In this document: in pieces, positions 37,376-47,599 of the stretch
How the letters are laid out: every line of letters begins with the position of its first letter
Position numbering within the stretch: the stretch's first letter is position 1
Source: Metallyticus violacea
Taxonomy: Eukaryota; Arthropoda; Insecta; Mantodea; Metallyticidae
Reading direction: 5' to 3'
Assembly: GCA_030762175.1 (NCBI GenBank)
Contig: CM060831.1
Span: 144,847,501 to 144,911,500, forward strand
Length of the DNA: 64,000 nt
Notes under the pieces: model-generated
What the model was told of the DNA's origin: nothing
Databases searched by the model: none
Seen by the model: only the letters and a program-made list of their open reading frames with translations
Program-made: the position numbers and the translations under genes

Positions 37376-37608
37376 CAGGGCCTTAAACGGTCGATAAATT
37401 TTGCTCAGAGGCTTCTTCTTTCAGGCTTGAGGTTCTTTTACGTACCGGAAATGTACGACACGGTACTCACGACTTTACTTCCCTTCCGAAGGGAGTCATA
37501 CCTAAGCTTTTTACGCCCGAAAAAAATCCATCGATCCTGGCCGGATTTGAACCCACGATATTGGGTTTACGAGGCAAGTATGATTACCACTACACCACCA
37601 GGACCGAC
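37376..37608 (-). repeat. SINE-B copy 4, 3'-truncated
   Basis: Minus-strand copy whose head ends at 37608 (CCACCAGGACCGAC). The 3' end normally reading CGCTGATGACCTGAGATG is missing; similarity begins at CAGGGCCTTAAACGG, abutting the mariner relic. Typical 5' truncation does not explain this, so it may be a post-insertion deletion. Confidence 0.82.
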
Positions 37609-37892
37609 GAGCTGACCTCACGCTGGACTATACTGGTACCCTCCCATACCAACCATACTTTAACGACATTGTTTCATGGAAGTTCTTCATAATTGAATAT
37701 AAAGACAATAAACATATTTTTATTAGTGAGATAAGCCAGTCATCCAATGACTTTATTTTTACTGTTTTTTGTGTGAGAGATAGTAAAATATAAAGTGATA
37801 AATTAAGGTCCGTGTTGAAATGTTATGTTAAATATGGCACATATACATTTATAAAATTTGTACTCTCAGCTAAAATATAAACTTTTTTAACC

Positions 37893-38200
37893 TTGCAGTG
37901 TAGCTTAGGGAGTAACGCTTGGGACTCGCTTTCGGAAGGTCCCAGGTTCAAGTCCTTGCTCCTAGATTTTTTCGTACTTTTTTGATTGACTAGGCGAACG
38001 TTGGTACGGATCTTTCTTTCAGTATCTCATTTTATGTCATTTCAATCTGTTAGTTCTGTTACAGGTTCCTGCCATGGCGTCTAGTTTGGAAACGGCACAT
38101 TCTGAGGGGTTCGAACTCTTTGGAAGGGGATTCCGCTGTTCTTTCTGATCAGGAACCCCTTACTATGTCCATGTTTCACCACCCCAGGGTCCTCCCGACG
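37893..38200 (+). repeat. SINE-C copy 2 (tRNA-derived)
   Basis: GTGTAGCTTAGGGAGTAACG (box A) and GGTCCCAGGTTCAAGTCC (box B region) make a recognisable tRNA-like head. The body runs through GGTTCCTGCCATGGCGTC to around CACCACCCCAGG. Same head layout as the element at 30612. Confidence 0.62.
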
Positions 38201-38633
38201 TCTCACTCATCTCATCTCCTCTTCACGGAGTTGCTCCCACTGAGGGCGTAAGCACAAACGGCCAGCCCTTGAGCAAGTGTAAAATACGGAAATATCCTCC
38301 TCTAACACTAACAATCCATTCCAATCCAACGCCGTAGCACTGAGAGTCAAATTAAGTTCTGCAAATGTAATCATCCAGTGCTTTAAGCTTATTTGGTTAT
38401 CATGACAGACTATTGGCCCGTAACTTAATAAATTATGGCCATTGCGACCATACTTTAAATCCATCGTGTGAAGAAAATTGTGACTTTAATAAAACATACT
38501 TATGCAATATGAGCGTTTAGTATGCCTTAAGTCTTGCACCAAGAACAATTCATGTGAAAATTTTTAAATCAATTGTTTCAATAATACAAAAATTCAAAAC
38601 AAGACTAGATAGTCCTGTTTACCCCTTCTAAAA
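38201..38633. other. No feature recognised
   Basis: A short minus-strand frame (38207-38464) without known motif, partly in SINE-C flanking sequence. Confidence 0.5.
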
Positions 38634-39169
38634 CCGCCACGGGTGGCCGAGGCTGTTAAGGCGGGGATTCGTGAGCAGGTGGTCTGGAATTCAATTGCCA
38701 ACTGGACTGTCCTACTTGACTGAGGTTTTTTTCCAGGTTTTCCTCAGTCCTCACAATTGGCAAATTCCGGGTAGGTTCCCTAAACTTAAGCCTAGAACGT
38801 TTCTTTCCTTAATTTTCTCTTCCACAATTTATCATTTCATCTCATGAATTATTAGTGTCTACCAATCGTTCCTGGTGGTATAGTGGTAACCATACTTGCC
38901 TCGTAAACCCAAGATCGCGGGTTCACTCCCGGCCAGGATATATGGATTTTTTCGGGCGTAAAAAAGTAAGTATGGCTTCCTTAGGAAGAGAAGTAGAGTC
39001 GTAGATAATGTCGTAGATTTACGACATGTAAAAGAATCTCAGACCTGAAAAAAGAGGCTTGTGAGCAACATTTATCGGCCGTAAATAAACCAAATGAACA
39101 AAAAAGTATCCACCGCCTCAGTAATTAAAATGGACGTTAAACATTATTTAAAAAAATTAAAAAAAAAAA
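38634..39169 (+). repeat. SINE-A copy 8, split by a SINE-B
   Basis: The head at 38634 and body to about 38863 are SINE-A; the 3' remainder (CACCGCCTCAGTAATTAAAA … TGGACGTTAAACATT) resumes at 39106 after a SINE-B. Box B is degraded (GGAATTCAATTGCC), consistent with an older host copy. Confidence 0.88.
38866..39105 (+). repeat. SINE-B copy 5, nested in SINE-A copy 8
   Basis: Full SINE-B head with GGTGGTATAGTGGTAACC and box B GGGTTCACTCCC, then body to TTTATCGGCCGTAAATAAAC. It is flanked by GTGTCTACC (38855-38863) and GTATCCACC (39106-39114), a 9-bp imperfect target duplication in SINE-A 3' sequence. Confidence 0.88.
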
Positions 39170-39529
39170 CAAATTCTAAGAAATTTTTTCTGATCCTGAC
39201 ACGAAAAATGTTGCAAAAAGTTTTAAAAATTTGATCAGCACTGGAACAGTTACCCTATTCCGCAAAGTGCCACCGTCTTCCATTAAAAGCTACAGTGCGT
39301 GATTTTGCATCTCTCACACGTACCACATAAACCTGCGCGAGGTGTCGGAGCAGTGGGTGTGAGGTCCCCTAGAATTTTATTTCTCTTTCGCACTCTTAGT
39401 GGTGCAAAGAATGTCCCAGTTTATGTGGGAAGACAAAAGAAACAAGAAGTGTAAAACCTTTTAACTGGGATTAGGTGACGAAAAAAACTAAAGGCTCAAT
39501 GTACAGGATTAGTTAATGGAGGGGAACAA

Positions 39530-39740
39530 GAATTTCACCGAACCGGATGCTCTGACCGATGGTATTTTCCTGTGATCCCGATGATGGATGTCGCCACCCC
39601 CGCACAGACATCATGGCGACAAGAGCGCCGGCACTTGGTCGCTTTCCAGTAAAAATTTCCCGCACACAAATAGCGCTGGTCACAAGAAAGTATGGGGCGT
39701 TGTTTGGCGGCGCCAACCGGGTTTACAACGGTCTGATAAG
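39530..39740. other. GC-rich islet with frames on both strands
   Basis: Block with CCCGATGATGGATGTCGCC and GCGGCGCCAACCGG, open on several frames. CCGGATGCT and GACCGAT are shared with 98-120, hinting at a dispersed repeat. No function assigned. Confidence 0.3.
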
Positions 39741-40134
39741 TTCCTGCAGAGAGTCTCAAAATCCTTGCAAAAATATTCAAAAAAGAGTAAAAAAATATTT
39801 AGCATAATTTTTAATATTTATAATATGACACTAAAAAAGTGTAAGTCAAATTTGCCTATGTAGCATTCACGCTAACGTTTTAAATTTTGTGTATAAGACA
39901 TTAGTTTTTAATTACCTTCACCCCTTTCATTGCAAGTGTTATATCTTAGAACATATTTTTTGTTATTGTTTTACTGTGCAACATGTGTCTTATTTTACAT
40001 ATAAGTAACCTAATGAAGAAGATGGTGAAAACCTGCAAAGAAAAAAGAGGAATTAAAAAAAACTCATTTTCTTCTCCAACTGTAGGCAAGTGCAAAAGCA
40101 GCATTCCTTTTTGTTTTCCAAGTGTTGAAAAATT

Positions 40135-40400
40135 CGGAAATTGAGAAAATGGAATTGAAGAAATAAGAAAAATTATAGAAAAGGGAGGAAAAGAGAAATG
40201 ATAAAATGGGAGGTGATAAAACTTGAAAGAAGTAATAATTATAGGAAGGGGGAAAAGATGTACGGGCAGGAGGAGGAAAAAAAAAAGACAAAGAAACACC
40301 AACCTAGAGGGAAGAAAAAGCGAACGAAAGAAAAGAGGTAATGGAAAGATCAAAAAAGGAAATTAATTTTTTTAAAATGAACAAAATATGAAGAAAAAAT
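40135..40400 (+). repeat. Strand-asymmetric purine-rich tract
   Basis: A long run that is overwhelmingly A/G on the plus strand, with no clear unit repeat. The two minus-strand open frames across it are Phe/Ser/Leu-rich products of pyrimidine bias and are not genes. Confidence 0.75.
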
Positions 40401-42129
40401 AGAAAATGGAAAATCATAATTTCTTTGCTTTTTGTCTTTTATGTTTTCGCGCTAAAAAGGACGATAACAAGGTCCTGTTTGTCACTCAGTGGCAAGAACG
40501 ATAATATTCTGCTTCCTCTCATACCTTTTTGCTATGTTCATATACCCCTGCGGTGGTGATCTGTAAAGAGGGGTTCAAATTAGGGGCACAATGTTTTCGT
40601 TCGCTATTTTTCCAGCGATTGTCTTGGGTGTCACACATTTCTTACCTCGTTACTTGTAATAACAATAGGGAAAATAGCAAAAATGCACATCAACTCCGTT
40701 TACGACTAGTTTAATCAGATATTCTATTATAAGCAGAGGAAAAAGTAAAGTGTTGAAAAGTTACTACACCATAGCAAAATTTATTATTGGTAAAAAAGTA
40801 AAAAATAAATAAAGAAACCAGGGAGGTCGAACGCACCATCTCTTACACCTTGGTCTGTAATATTTCGCTGAGACTGGTAACTTCATGCATGCAAAACACA
40901 TTCTGGTGAAAGCATATAACGCAACTTTAACTTACTGGACGTAAGACGGTTTTCGTATGTGAACAAGGCGTTGTGAACGTGTGATATATTCAGAATTCAC
41001 TTGTCGGACATTATTATCTTATGTACACTGAATAGGCAGACAAATATTGATATTTTAATATATATATATATATCATTATGGAAACAAAAATATGTAAAGA
41101 GGGAGAGGAAAAGAGGAAGACGGAAATTCACTGCTGCTAAATATTGCTACCAGTAAATATAACCATTATGGCAAAAGTGGAAACTATACAATGGTTTCTT
41201 TCTGCTTCTGCATTTCCTAAGCAACGAGGATAATGTTTCAAATAACCAGCAATTGCGAACATTTACTACATTTCCTACAGTGTTCATAACATGCTGCCCC
41301 AGAATCGACGTGCACTTTTCCAAAATACGCAATCTAAATTACCCCGAAATATTTGGATAAAAACAGTAGCCGATGTAACAGCCGCCGATACCTGGCAATG
41401 AGGTACTTATAGTACATATTACAGGTCATCGACAAGTTCTTCCACACTCGCGTGATGTGCACCGCACAGGTTTTTAGCAGATAATATCGTCCACCGTTGC
41501 TAAGGTTCGGACTTTGAAGTGTGGTTGCCTTGATGGTTAAGTGAACACAATAACTATCATTTCAGTACACGGTCAGGACTGCCGTCCGAATTTACTTCTC
41601 TAGCGAAAAGTCGGCGACACAGTGACTGCGAAGCGACTTCTCGATAACTCTTTATTTTCCTTGAAAAGTATTCCCTTTGCTTCAATAACTGTCATTGCGT
41701 AAATTCTGCTTTCGCGTGAACTAACACTAAATTCAGCCATTCAGAATCACAGCAAACAAAAGACGGTATACTTAATGCAAGTATACAAGTAGAGGAACAT
41801 AATTAACATATATTAATAACTTTGCATCAATTGAAAATAAGTTTCGTAGTTTATTTGGTAATGGAAAATATTAGAGAAAATTAAAGAAAAGAATAATAGA
41901 AAATGTGTAATTCTTTTTCCTTAAAACTCCTGCAAGATGCAACCAATATGGCAATGTGTGCAATGAAAAAATATTAGGTTCAAATTTGATGAATATACGG
42001 CAATTCAGCGACTCATTTATATATATGCTTCTTTACCCGAATCTCTATGTGCTCATCCGTCTGAGTCTTTCTTTTTATGTGACTGTTTTTCTCAACAAAA
42101 TCACCGCCATTCTGCACTTTTTAAAGGTA
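40401..42129. other. No gene recognised
   Basis: AT-rich sequence with a short TA run at 41060-41075. A mixed patch at 41440-41640 contains TTGCCTTGATGGTTAAGTG, which hints at a tRNA-like head but lacks box B. Confidence 0.5.
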
Positions 42130-42340
42130 TTTAACGCCCGTTTGTACTATTGAGGTACCACAAGCGGTGGACACTCAGATACATGAGATGAAATGAAATA
42201 TTGGGAAAGGATTTTTTTTAAGGAAGGAAACGTTCCAGGCCTAAGTTTAGGATACCTTCCCTGCATTTGCCATTTATGAGGACTGAGGAAAACCTGGAAA
42301 AAACATCAGTCAGGGAGGTCGGTCCTGGTGGCGATTTCTT
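42130..42340 (-). repeat. SINE-A copy 9, 5'-truncated
   Basis: Minus-strand copy: GTATTTAACGCCCGTTTGTA at the left is the complement of the SINE-A 3' end and GGTCGGTCCTGGTGGCGA at the right is the end of the tRNA-like head. The rest of the head (box A) is absent. Confidence 0.88.
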
Positions 42341-42769
42341 CAAGTTTGAGAGCTGGAGCCGCCTCTGATACGCATGTAAGTTTTTTTCTCCTCTTTGCAT
42401 GGATATTAACACCAGTGAGTGCTACGTATGGTATCGAAGCAGCGGAAGAGCAAGGCAATTTTCTTCTGACTTGCAAATGAATTTATGGCCCCGGCCAGTA
42501 CGTGAATAAGAACCACCGTTTTCCCCGTTCTTTGGAATGTACACTCGCTCGGTCGCGTTTCCACTCTACAGGGGCCAAAACCGGATAGAACTGTTTTACT
42601 ACGTGGAGACTCGTAGGAGGGCAGTAAATTATCCAATTCCCACAGTAAACCATATCGACCTCAAATTGAACGCAAAGATCTTGACGTTGGTTGCGTTCTA
42701 CTGTGAACAAGCGAAGCAACGTGTAATTCAGAACTCCTCCACTATACTTGAAATGCTTCCATAAAATAA
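42341..42769. other. Unrecognised, less AT-rich DNA
   Basis: Frames are open on both strands (42483-42836 minus and 42537-42764 plus) because stop codons are scarce. No domain recognised; could be an extension of repeat R or a transposon piece. Confidence 0.4.
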
Positions 42770-43555
42770 TAATGACTATTTCACTCATCTTAAAATCGAC
42801 CAATAAAACAGAATAAAAAAGCTGAATTCTGACCAATCACAGTCGGATTACGGAGTGATATTATCGAGAAAAAAATTATCAAACCCGTTTTATCACCCGA
42901 AGTGCATTTGTCTTGTGGTCTGTGTAGCCAACTCTATACCTCCACTATGTAATTATTAAACACAAATCACTGACCACTTTTACTAGAGGCGATGGGGAGC
43001 TATTGATAGCAACAAAAGCATGGACAATCGACAATAATAACGCAAAATGGAAGGATCTGCTTCAAATGTGCAAATTGATTTTATATTAGAAATTCTAAAC
43101 CACAGATTAAAAAGAAAAATAGAGACAGTGTGTGTTGTTTTTCTTCTCTCTCGCAAAGTTGGCATTAGAAAATCGAACTGCAGCGATTGTAATAGTCGAC
43201 TTTTGTCCATTTTAGTCTCATGGTTTATGAATGGAATAAATATTCATAAGCTTAACAATTGTTAATATAATTTCAAATATACATCACGTTTATTCTTATT
43301 CTATTCATGAAATAGTCCTAAACCCCCATTTTGGTCTACTCTACTCTATTGGCATTACTGACAATCGGCATTCTTCTGTCGCAAGATTGCTTGAAAAGGT
43401 TAAGTACAAATATACAATTACTCCAGTTTTGTAAGTGAAGTTTGCGGGAATTATATTTAAATTGTTATTTTTTCATGAAATAGTCCTAATAAATATCAGG
43501 GTCTGAGCTTTGCAGATAAATTCACGAAGTTAAGAGTAATCTCAGACCCTCTCGT
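42770..43555 (+). repeat. Repeat R, copy 3 (best preserved)
   Basis: Uninterrupted copy: ACCAATCACAGTCGGATTAC, CATTTGTCTTGTGGTCTGTG, AGCTATTGATAGCAACAAAA, TTCTATTCATGAAATAGTCC, GGCATTACTGACAATCGG and ATGAAATAGTCCTAATAAAT in order. It terminates with a perfect 10-bp hairpin, AGGGTCTGAG (43498-43507) with CTCAGACCCT (43541-43550) and a 33-base loop. The TTCATGAAATAGTCCTAA motif occurs twice, about 170 bases apart. Confidence 0.8.
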
Positions 43556-43859
43556 GATACTGGTAATTATATGAACTGAAATAGATGCGAGCTCTTCCAG
43601 ATATAAGTTTTATTCAAATGGAAAACACAAAATAAACAAACTGTGGCATGAATATATTTTCTTTGCCAATGGTACAACGTTTATTTTTCTTTACTTGTCC
43701 TGTAAAATCAAACGAGTGACAGTACTTTGACACGCAGTTTATAAATAGAAGATGAATAAACAAAGTTGCTACTATGTAACAAGTAGTTACGATTTCTCAA
43801 GATGAACTGGTAGCGCATTCATAGAGCAGTTTATAAATAAGGGTAGTTTGAAAAACTCT

Positions 43860-43990
43860 CGGAATGAAGTACAAAATGACTGCATACCTTTTTGAAATTA
43901 TTCTTATTTTTCAACTTTGTCTGTCTTGACACTAATGCACTTTGTCCAGCGATGCTCTGAAGCCTTTATCCATCACGAAAATCGGGATTT
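43860..43990 (-). pseudogene. mariner 3'-end fragment
   Basis: The minus strand gives FRASLDKVH and then QDRQS*K, resembling the last residues of a mariner transposase (RW.KCI..…DYVEK), followed by an AATAAGAATAATTTC tail. Short and degraded; the shared CCAGCGATGCTCTGA with the relic at 23865 supports the call. Confidence 0.4.
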
Positions 43991-44561
43991 TCTTGATCAG
44001 GTCGAAAACTTTTAGAACGCCCTGAGTTTACATTTATAGAAATGTATGCAACTGTTTGTAATATCAACCTTATAGGGGATTATGTTCCTCCAAACTTTTC
44101 ATTTCCACAATATTTGATAAACGTATGATATTAAAACAAGAAAACTAGCAGAATTTAAGAAAACCGGTCTTAACATTATCTAGATCTCGTAACTCTTTTA
44201 TATATTTGTTAATGGCAATGCTAATTTGTAAGGTTTCTTGGTCCCGATATCACACAGAATCGCATGCTCTGAAAGGCAAGGCAGTTCATGGCTATACTGT
44301 AACACGCAATCAAATCATTAAACTTCGTTTATCTTGGAATTAATTTTTTTGTACAACGCATAACAATTTTCATGCAGATACGTTATAGTGTTTCGCACAA
44401 AAGTTGACTTTAAACGTAATTTTTTTAAAAAAAAAATGTTCAATTGTGTATCTGTTTTTCGTAACCTTTAACTTTGGCCGCAGTAATTTATTTTTTAAAA
44501 ATGAACTAATTAATATATTTAAAAAATCAATAGGCACAGAATTAGACAGCACAACTACCCT

Positions 44562-44791
44562 ACCACCACGAGTGAAGTTCAGGGGCTCGATTCCCACCTG
44601 GACCCTCTCTGACTGATATTTTTTCTAGGTTTTCCTGAGTTGTCATCCATGGCAATTGTCGGGGAGGTACTCTGAACTTAGGCCTGAAACGCTTCTTTCC
44701 ATAAAAGAAATAAATAATCTTTTCTGAGTTTATCATTTCATAGCATGTATTATCAGTGCACACCGCCTTAAAACAGACGTTAAGCACTATT
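44562..44791 (+). repeat. SINE-A copy 10, head internally deleted
   Basis: Box B and body are present (GGGGCTCGATTCCCACCTGG, then TCGGGGAGGTACTCTGAACT) and the 3' end is ACAGACGTTAAGCACTATT. Box A and most of the tRNA-like head between CCACGAGTG and box B are deleted. Confidence 0.82.
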
Positions 44792-45135
44792 AAAAATATA
44801 TGATAACTTGGTATTATATTATCTACCAAAAACGTTTTATCCGTTTTAAACCAAACATTTCAGAACAAAATAATAGCTGTAGTATTTGCCAACCGATGGA
44901 AGAATTCCATTATGATAGAGCACCAAATACCCATCGAGTTTCGGGATTGCTGTCTTCGGATGGGTTTATCCGAAGAAAAGAAAAATAATCTGATATTGCA
45001 ATGTTCTGGAGAATATGATGCGTGCACTAGAGTCTTTCAACCTAGACGTCTAGTGGTTTTACGAGCCACTTTATCTGTATATGGATTTGCATTATCAGGC
45101 AAAAGAATGTGCCTTTGCGATTCATGAGTATAGGC

Positions 45136-45448
45136 TATGAGACAAATCTCCCGCTCCCTACCCTACAAGGAAACAAATTTGCGTATAGAATAAATTATAG
45201 CTAATTAATATTGCTTAATGTATCGTATATTGTAAATAGCATAAAGCATACTCTAGTATTAATATCTAGTAGACGTGGCATATGAATTCAAAAGCCAGAG
45301 TAGATAACTAGAGATTTGATATCAATTGTATTATTACTTTCTATAAGTTAAATCATGAATATGTAAGAAAATTCCATGTAAAGAGCAAGTGTTTGCAGAA
45401 TATTATATAACTTGGTGTGGTTGCTAATTCAGCCTCCAGCGAGAGACG
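45136..45448 (+). mobile_element. LTR fragment, same family as 14437-15613
   Basis: TGAGACAAATCTCCCGCTCC through ACTTGGTGTGGTTGCTAATT aligns by eye with the first 300 bases of the minus-strand LTR-like element, with scattered substitutions and one small gap. The promoter part and U5 are missing, so it is a truncated copy. Confidence 0.78.
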
Positions 45449-46079
45449 CGAGATAACACAATAGAATAAACATAATCTAGTACCACGCACGCAATGCGCT
45501 ATAAATTGATATTTACGAATTTCTTTTTCTGTTGGAATCAAAGGAGATCTCCCATTATTACAGTGATTTACCCGTTCCTATCAATTTCTATTTACGAAAA
45601 GGAGGGGAGCGTCGGCCGTCAGGCCGTAGCTCGTCGCAGCAAACCACTGGGTTCACCTATTTCTAGGATTTATCCGAGGTTAGCGTTAAGGTTAATGTGT
45701 GTGTGTGTGTGTGAATTAATTACGAATTCCAATAAGACAACTGTTGGTAAAAAGTGAAAAATTCAGTTTTGTAATAAGGAACAACACATTGCAGCCACAA
45801 ATTTACAGAGGACAACGCACAGGTTATGTTACGCTTAGTAAAAAAAAACAATACATGTAACATTTACACCGTTACAAGCGGCCACTGAAACAGAGCCCGC
45901 TATTTCCCGTTTGGGACTGAGGAATTCGGCTCTCTCCGCTGTCGCTCAGGATTGCAGCTCTAGTAGCAGCAGCTCCAGCAGATTCGGATTTTTCTTACTG
46001 TAAGGGTAAGTGATTGCGGACTGTATTGCAGGGGATCATGAATCAGTTAGCCGGCATACCGCCTGTCGCCATCACGCAG
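45449..46079. other. No gene recognised; GC-richer patch
   Basis: 45880-46060 is GC-richer and contains AGCAGCAGCTCCAGCAG and a donor-like GGGTAAGTG, but no coding frame or domain is evident. Confidence 0.4.
45699..45714. repeat. (TG)n microsatellite
   Basis: Short uninterrupted TG repeat. Confidence 0.85.
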
Positions 46080-46240
46080 GTCCCTAGATAGAAGAAGGTC
46101 ATCTTTCCATCAGCAGGTCTCCAACTATCCTCACAAGACTGGGTGGACCCCTTCCAGACCTCCCTAACTTTAAGAAATTCCTAAGCAGGTACCGGGAATG
46201 GAACCTATCAGTCAGCAACACTAACCACTAGACCTCTTTA
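46080..46240 (-). repeat. tRNA-derived SINE fragment
   Basis: On the minus strand GTCTAGTGGTTAGTGTTGCT and GGTTCCATTCCCGGTA have box A and box B character with tRNA-like spacing. Followed by a CCTGCTTAGGAATTTC-type body. It is not SINE-A, B or C as defined here; a single copy is visible. Confidence 0.45.
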
Positions 46241-46374
46241 ATGATTAAGAATTCGTATTTTTAGTTCTACAACTTAAACCTTTACAAAGTAGATGTCTAG
46301 AAATTGGACTAGTGTTATTGCACTAATAAATATTAAATACTAATTTACTTCAGTGGCAGCTTACCTGGGGATCA

Positions 46375-46642
46375 GTACTGGAGTTCTACTGGTAACTGTA
46401 GTTGCCTAGTAGACCCAAGATCGCGGGTTCAATCCCAGCCAGGGTCGATGGATTTTTGAGACGCAATAATCATAAGTGTCGGAAGGAAAGTGTCGTTGAT
46501 TTACGGCACATAAAATAAATCCAAGCATGAAATAAGAGGTCTCTGAACAAAATTGAGCGATCGTTTCACGTCCTGAATTGAATGGGAGGCTGATGGTCTG
46601 AGATATTAAAGAGCGTCATTAAATAAATCAAAATAAATAAAC
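46375..46642 (+). repeat. SINE-B copy 6
   Basis: Head with AAGATCGCGGGTTCAATCCC (box B), body and complete 3' end GAGCGTCATTAAATAAATC with an AAATAAATAAA tail. Box A region is eroded (TTCTACTGGTAACTGTAG). Confidence 0.85.
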
Positions 46643-46729
46643 CTGGAGTGCCATCTACTGATTTGCTAAGTACAGTTTGCAAGTTTCTAGAATTTTAATA
46701 ACTAGAATTAAATTTAATTTAATACACAT

Positions 46730-46730
<1 letters not shown>

Positions 46731-46776
<46 letters not shown>
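46731..46776. repeat. (AAT)n microsatellite
   Basis: Uninterrupted AAT trinucleotides. Confidence 0.95.
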
Positions 46777-47599
46777 CCCATGCAACACTGCAGGGTAAGG
46801 GCGTCATACTTGCATAGGGATGGCTTACTTTTTTGGTCGCCAGACCATGTGAGTTTAAGTGATTTGCCCCTTTAGATTTCGTTTCCTTAGCACGTTTGCC
46901 ATAGGTCCTGATCAGATTTTAAGGTTAGATCCCAGAAGCTTGATACAGTTCATATTACTATATGATGCTAACCTAATATTATATTCGTCTTTTGTTCTTG
47001 GTCTGCACAGCCTACAGTTTCGTCTCACTATCTTCCACTTTAGGTTTGAAGCACTTCACAATCCTCTACACTTCAAAATTCGCCTCTCCACTTTTCGCTG
47101 TTTTCCAGTATTTGGAATTTTAGGCTTTGACTTAAAAAGTTGTCTTGAAGAATGAATTTTAGACTGTGGAATTCCATGCATGTGAAAGCCGTCTAGTTCG
47201 CTGTTGAATTTTCCAATGATCGAATGATATCTTTATATGCTGCTCATTTTCTTAACATTTAGTTAACACAAAACAAAAAAGCAATTACTTCACGAATTTT
47301 CACACAGTTTCACTTGCTTGCCAATAAGCAACAACTTACCAAACTATAATAAAAGTAAATACTCTTAATGTGATACTGAGATGCTCTGACCAAACAGCTG
47401 ATTTTCACCTCCGGATTGAATAAATGGACGAATTAAGCCACTTATGTCCCATCCAGAGCTAGAGCCTCCACAAGAAGGGGACTCATTGATTTCTCATATG
47501 GTTACTTAGTCCCTATGAGTTTAAGTCTATAATGTTTTTTATTTTACAAGTTTAACAGAATTTAACTAGAAGGTTCAAGTGCTGAGTCTATTATAAGTT
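46777..47599. other. No gene recognised
   Basis: A 98-codon plus-strand frame at 46859-47155 is Phe/Leu-rich with no recognised domain. Confidence 0.5.

Noticed and set aside
40064..40353. 135-codon Phe/Leu-rich minus-strand protein
   Set aside because: Simply the complement of the purine-rich tract; composition bias removes stop codons.
41040..41090. TATA promoter near 41060
   Set aside because: It is a short TA microsatellite with no downstream coding signal.
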